Assembly: GCA_013694885.1 (NCBI GenBank)
Contig: JACDBO010000273.1
Location: forward strand, 1 to 7,758
Direction: 5' to 3'
Length of the DNA stretch: 7,758 nt
Source of the DNA: Chloroflexia bacterium
Lineage (GTDB): Bacteria > Chloroflexota > Chloroflexia > Thermomicrobiales > UBA6265
Shown: positions 5,966 through 7,758 of the stretch, piece after piece
Layout: each line of letters begins with the position of its first letter
Position numbering within the stretch: position 1 is the first letter of the stretch
The notes under the pieces: generated by a model
Told to the model about the DNA's origin: nothing
The model's input: the letters and a program-made list of their open reading frames with translations, nothing else
Databases searched by the model: none
Program-made: the position numbers and the translations under genes

Positions 5966-7758
5966 ATGGCCGATCGCGGCGCAAAGACCGGGCAGACATC
6001 GCCGCCGGCCGGGACGGGGTTCGTCCCCGGTCTCGGTGAGGCGTTCCGCATCAACCTCAGCACCGGACAGGGCGTCTACTCCTACAAATTGCCCCTGCCG
6101 GATGGCGTCGGTGGGCACACACCGGCGCTCAGCCTCGAATACGCGCACGGCGTCACCAGCGGTCCATTCGGCCTCGGCTGGCGGCTCGGCTTGCGCACCA
6201 TCGCCCGCCGCCTCGATTTCGGAACGCAGGGTGGGCCGGATGGCGACGATGGCGATCTGGTCGAGCGTTTCACCGACAGCGGCGCCGAACTCATGCCCAT
6301 CGCCGACGGCACCTTCCGGGCGATGACCGAGACCTCATTCGCCCGCTACCGCCGCGCCGGCGACGGCTGGCGGATCGAGGAGCGCAACGGCCTCGTCCAC
6401 GAGCTCGGCACCACCGCCGCCAGCCGCAGCGCCGACCCGGACGATCCGACCCGTGTCCACGAGTGGCTGCTCGACCGCACCCGCGACCCCTCCGGCAACG
6501 AGATCATCTACAGCTACCTGTTCGACGAGGGGATCGCTTACCCGGCCGAGATCCGCTACGCCGCCTACGCCGTCCGCTTCGTCTACGAAGACCGGCCCGA
6601 TGTCCGCACCGACGGCCGGATGGGTTTCTCCAGGCGGCGCACCAGGCGGGGGACGACCGTCGAGCTCTTCCTCGACCCCGGCGCCAACGAGCGCCGCATC
6701 CGTTCGTGGGCGATGACCTACGCGCTGGAGCCATCCAGTGGCGTCTCGCTGCTGACCGCCATCCGACTCACCTCGCATGGTGCAGCGGCGGACGGCTCCG
6801 AGGATGTCGTCCGCGCCCCGGTCACGTTCGGCTACACCGGGTTCGACCCGCGCACCCCGCTCGTCGAGTGGATGGAGCCGGACGACGATGGGTCATCCGG
6901 CCAACCGCCCGCCCTCACCGACCCCGACGTGGCGCTGATCACCCTCGACAACGCCCCGCTGCCGGGCGTCCTCCAGATCCGCAACGGCCGCCAGTACTAC
7001 TGGCCGAATCGCGGCGATGGCCGCTGGGGCGCGCCGTCACCGCTGGGCACGACGCCGCGGGTCGATTCGTTCGTCGATGACGGCGTCCTCTTTATCGACG
7101 CCGACGCCTCCGGTACCGCCGATCTCGTCCTCGCTGGCGGCGACGGACCGCCCGGCTACTACGAGAACGGCGGCCGCGACGGCTGGCGACGCTTCGTCGC
7201 CTACCCGCGCGGCACCAGCGCCGTCCCGCCCTGGTCGTCCGGCCGTATCCGCCTCACCGACATCGACGGCGACGGCCGCATCGACGCCGTCGAGAGCGGC
7301 GACCGCGCTTTCGCCGTCTGGCGCAACCGGGGCGATCAGGGCTGGGCCGCGCCGCTGCTCGCCCCCAAGGGTCAGGGCGACGAGCGCCCGGACGTGGACT
7401 TCAGCGACCCGCTGACCCTGCTCGCCGACATGAACGGCGACGGCCTGGCGGATCTCGTGCGCATCAGCTCCGGCCGCGTCGAGTACTGGCCGAGCCTCGG
7501 TCGTGGCCGCTTCGGCGACCGCGTCACGATGGTCGACGCACCCCGCCTGCGCGACCTCCAGCGCTCGCCGCAGAGCGTGACGCTAGTCGATGTCGATGGC
7601 GACGGCTGCGCCGACCTCGTCCGCGTCACCGCCGAGGGCGCCGTCATCGCCGTCAACCGCAACGGCGCCTCGTTCGCCGACCCGGTCCTCATCGACACCG
7701 TGCCTGCGCCAATCCCCGGCACCCTGCGCGCCGTCAACATCGCCGGTCGCGCCGGGGC
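5966..7758 (+). CDS. SpvB/TcB-type Tc toxin subunit B-like protein (3' end beyond window)
   Basis: The frame stays open to the window end, giving 597 residues and no stop. Residues 18-290 are the SpvB domain (Salmonella virulence plasmid 65 kDa B family): FVPGLGEAFRINLSTGQG, then GPFGLGWRLGL at 66-76, SIARR-like TIARR, a DSGAELMPI strand, DPSGNEIIYSY, RPDVRTD and SLLTAIRL at 261-268. From about 345 come repeats of FG-GAP/VCBS type, each joining a YW.N.G.GRF strand to an acidic loop: DADASGTAD (378-386), DIDGDGRID (432-440), DMNGDGLAD (488-496) and DVDGDGCAD (542-550), spaced 54-56 residues. In Tc toxins these form the TcB beta-propeller that binds TcA and gates the cocoon; the central TcB regions and any Rhs/TcC part would be downstream. 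It follows the A-like gene on the same strand, so co-transcription is likely. Typical TcB proteins exceed 1400 residues. Full-length function cannot be judged here. Confidence 0.9.
   Translation, partial: MADRGAKTGQTSPPAGTGFVPGLGEAFRINLSTGQGVYSYKLPLPDGVGGHTPALSLEYAHGVTSGPFGLGWRLGLRTIARRLDFGTQGGPDGDDGDLVERFTDSGAELMPIADGTFRAMTETSFARYRRAGDGWRIEERNGLVHELGTTAASRSADPDDPTRVHEWLLDRTRDPSGNEIIYSYLFDEGIAYPAEIRYAAYAVRFVYEDRPDVRTDGRMGFSRRRTRRGTTVELFLDPGANERRIRSWAMTYALEPSSGVSLLTAIRLTSHGAAADGSEDVVRAPVTFGYTGFDPRTPLVEWMEPDDDGSSGQPPALTDPDVALITLDNAPLPGVLQIRNGRQYYWPNRGDGRWGAPSPLGTTPRVDSFVDDGVLFIDADASGTADLVLAGGDGPPGYYENGGRDGWRRFVAYPRGTSAVPPWSSGRIRLTDIDGDGRIDAVESGDRAFAVWRNRGDQGWAAPLLAPKGQGDERPDVDFSDPLTLLADMNGDGLADLVRISSGRVEYWPSLGRGRFGDRVTMVDAPRLRDLQRSPQSVTLVDVDGDGCADLVRVTAEGAVIAVNRNGASFADPVLIDTVPAPIPGTLRAVNIAGRAG

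Noticed and set aside
5794..6148. Short open frames on both strands across the inter-gene element, with SPLSQSWERG-like translations
   Set aside because: These are spurious translations of the dispersed hairpin repeat, seen in many automatic annotations, and they overlap the start of the SpvB-type gene in another frame.
6620..6660. Possible frameshift in the SpvB-type gene, suggested by an Arg-rich stretch with AGG codons
   Set aside because: The SpvB pattern continues in the same frame on both sides (RPDVRTD before, the ELFLDP strand and SLLTAIRL after), so it is a local composition change only.

Overview
The window is very GC-rich, and the real genes carry G or C at nearly every third codon position. 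A coenzyme F420-type oxidoreductase and a GCCCTCAC-bounded hairpin repeat of a kind common in GC-rich bacterial genomes fit a Chloroflexota (Thermomicrobia-like) or actinobacterial chromosome. The sequence alone does not settle the phylum.

Left part (1-1995): the last codons of a possible upstream gene overlap the start of a complete luciferase-like F420-dependent oxidoreductase (77-931, +). It converges on a complete class I SAM-dependent O-methyltransferase (979-1995, -). Only 47 bases separate the two stop codons, and they hold a hairpin that may terminate both transcripts. Both enzymes are of types used in small-molecule or secondary metabolism, and I see no functional tie to the genes on the right.

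Middle (1996-2372): a 377-base divergent intergenic region. It has a weak promoter candidate for the methyltransferase. On the other side is a structured leader for the next gene, with a strong hairpin, a two-copy 17-base tandem repeat and a near-perfect Shine-Dalgarno ahead of a GTG start.

Right part (2373-7758): a two-gene Tc (toxin complex)-like operon. The first gene (2373-5807, 1144 aa) has a C-terminal half that looks like the C-terminus of Tc subunit A: long helices, the LKTTG/FD.D region, the FENNGIDTLW.LDLP region and a final beta domain. Its N-terminal half is a TPR-like helical solenoid in place of the large shell and receptor-binding domains of a classical ~2500-residue TcA. The second gene (5966 to beyond the window end) is an SpvB/TcB-type protein with an SpvB domain and four Ca-binding-loop-like FG-GAP/VCBS repeats. 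A 135-base element with terminal inverted repeats fills almost the whole gap between them.

By analogy with Tc toxins, the A-like protein would form the channel or adaptor and the B-like protein the cocoon that docks on it. The short A subunit, its TPR front end and a helical hairpin without an obvious hydrophobic tip make this a reduced, atypical Tc system and the most interesting item here. The effector part (TcC/Rhs core and toxin) would lie beyond 7758 and is not visible.
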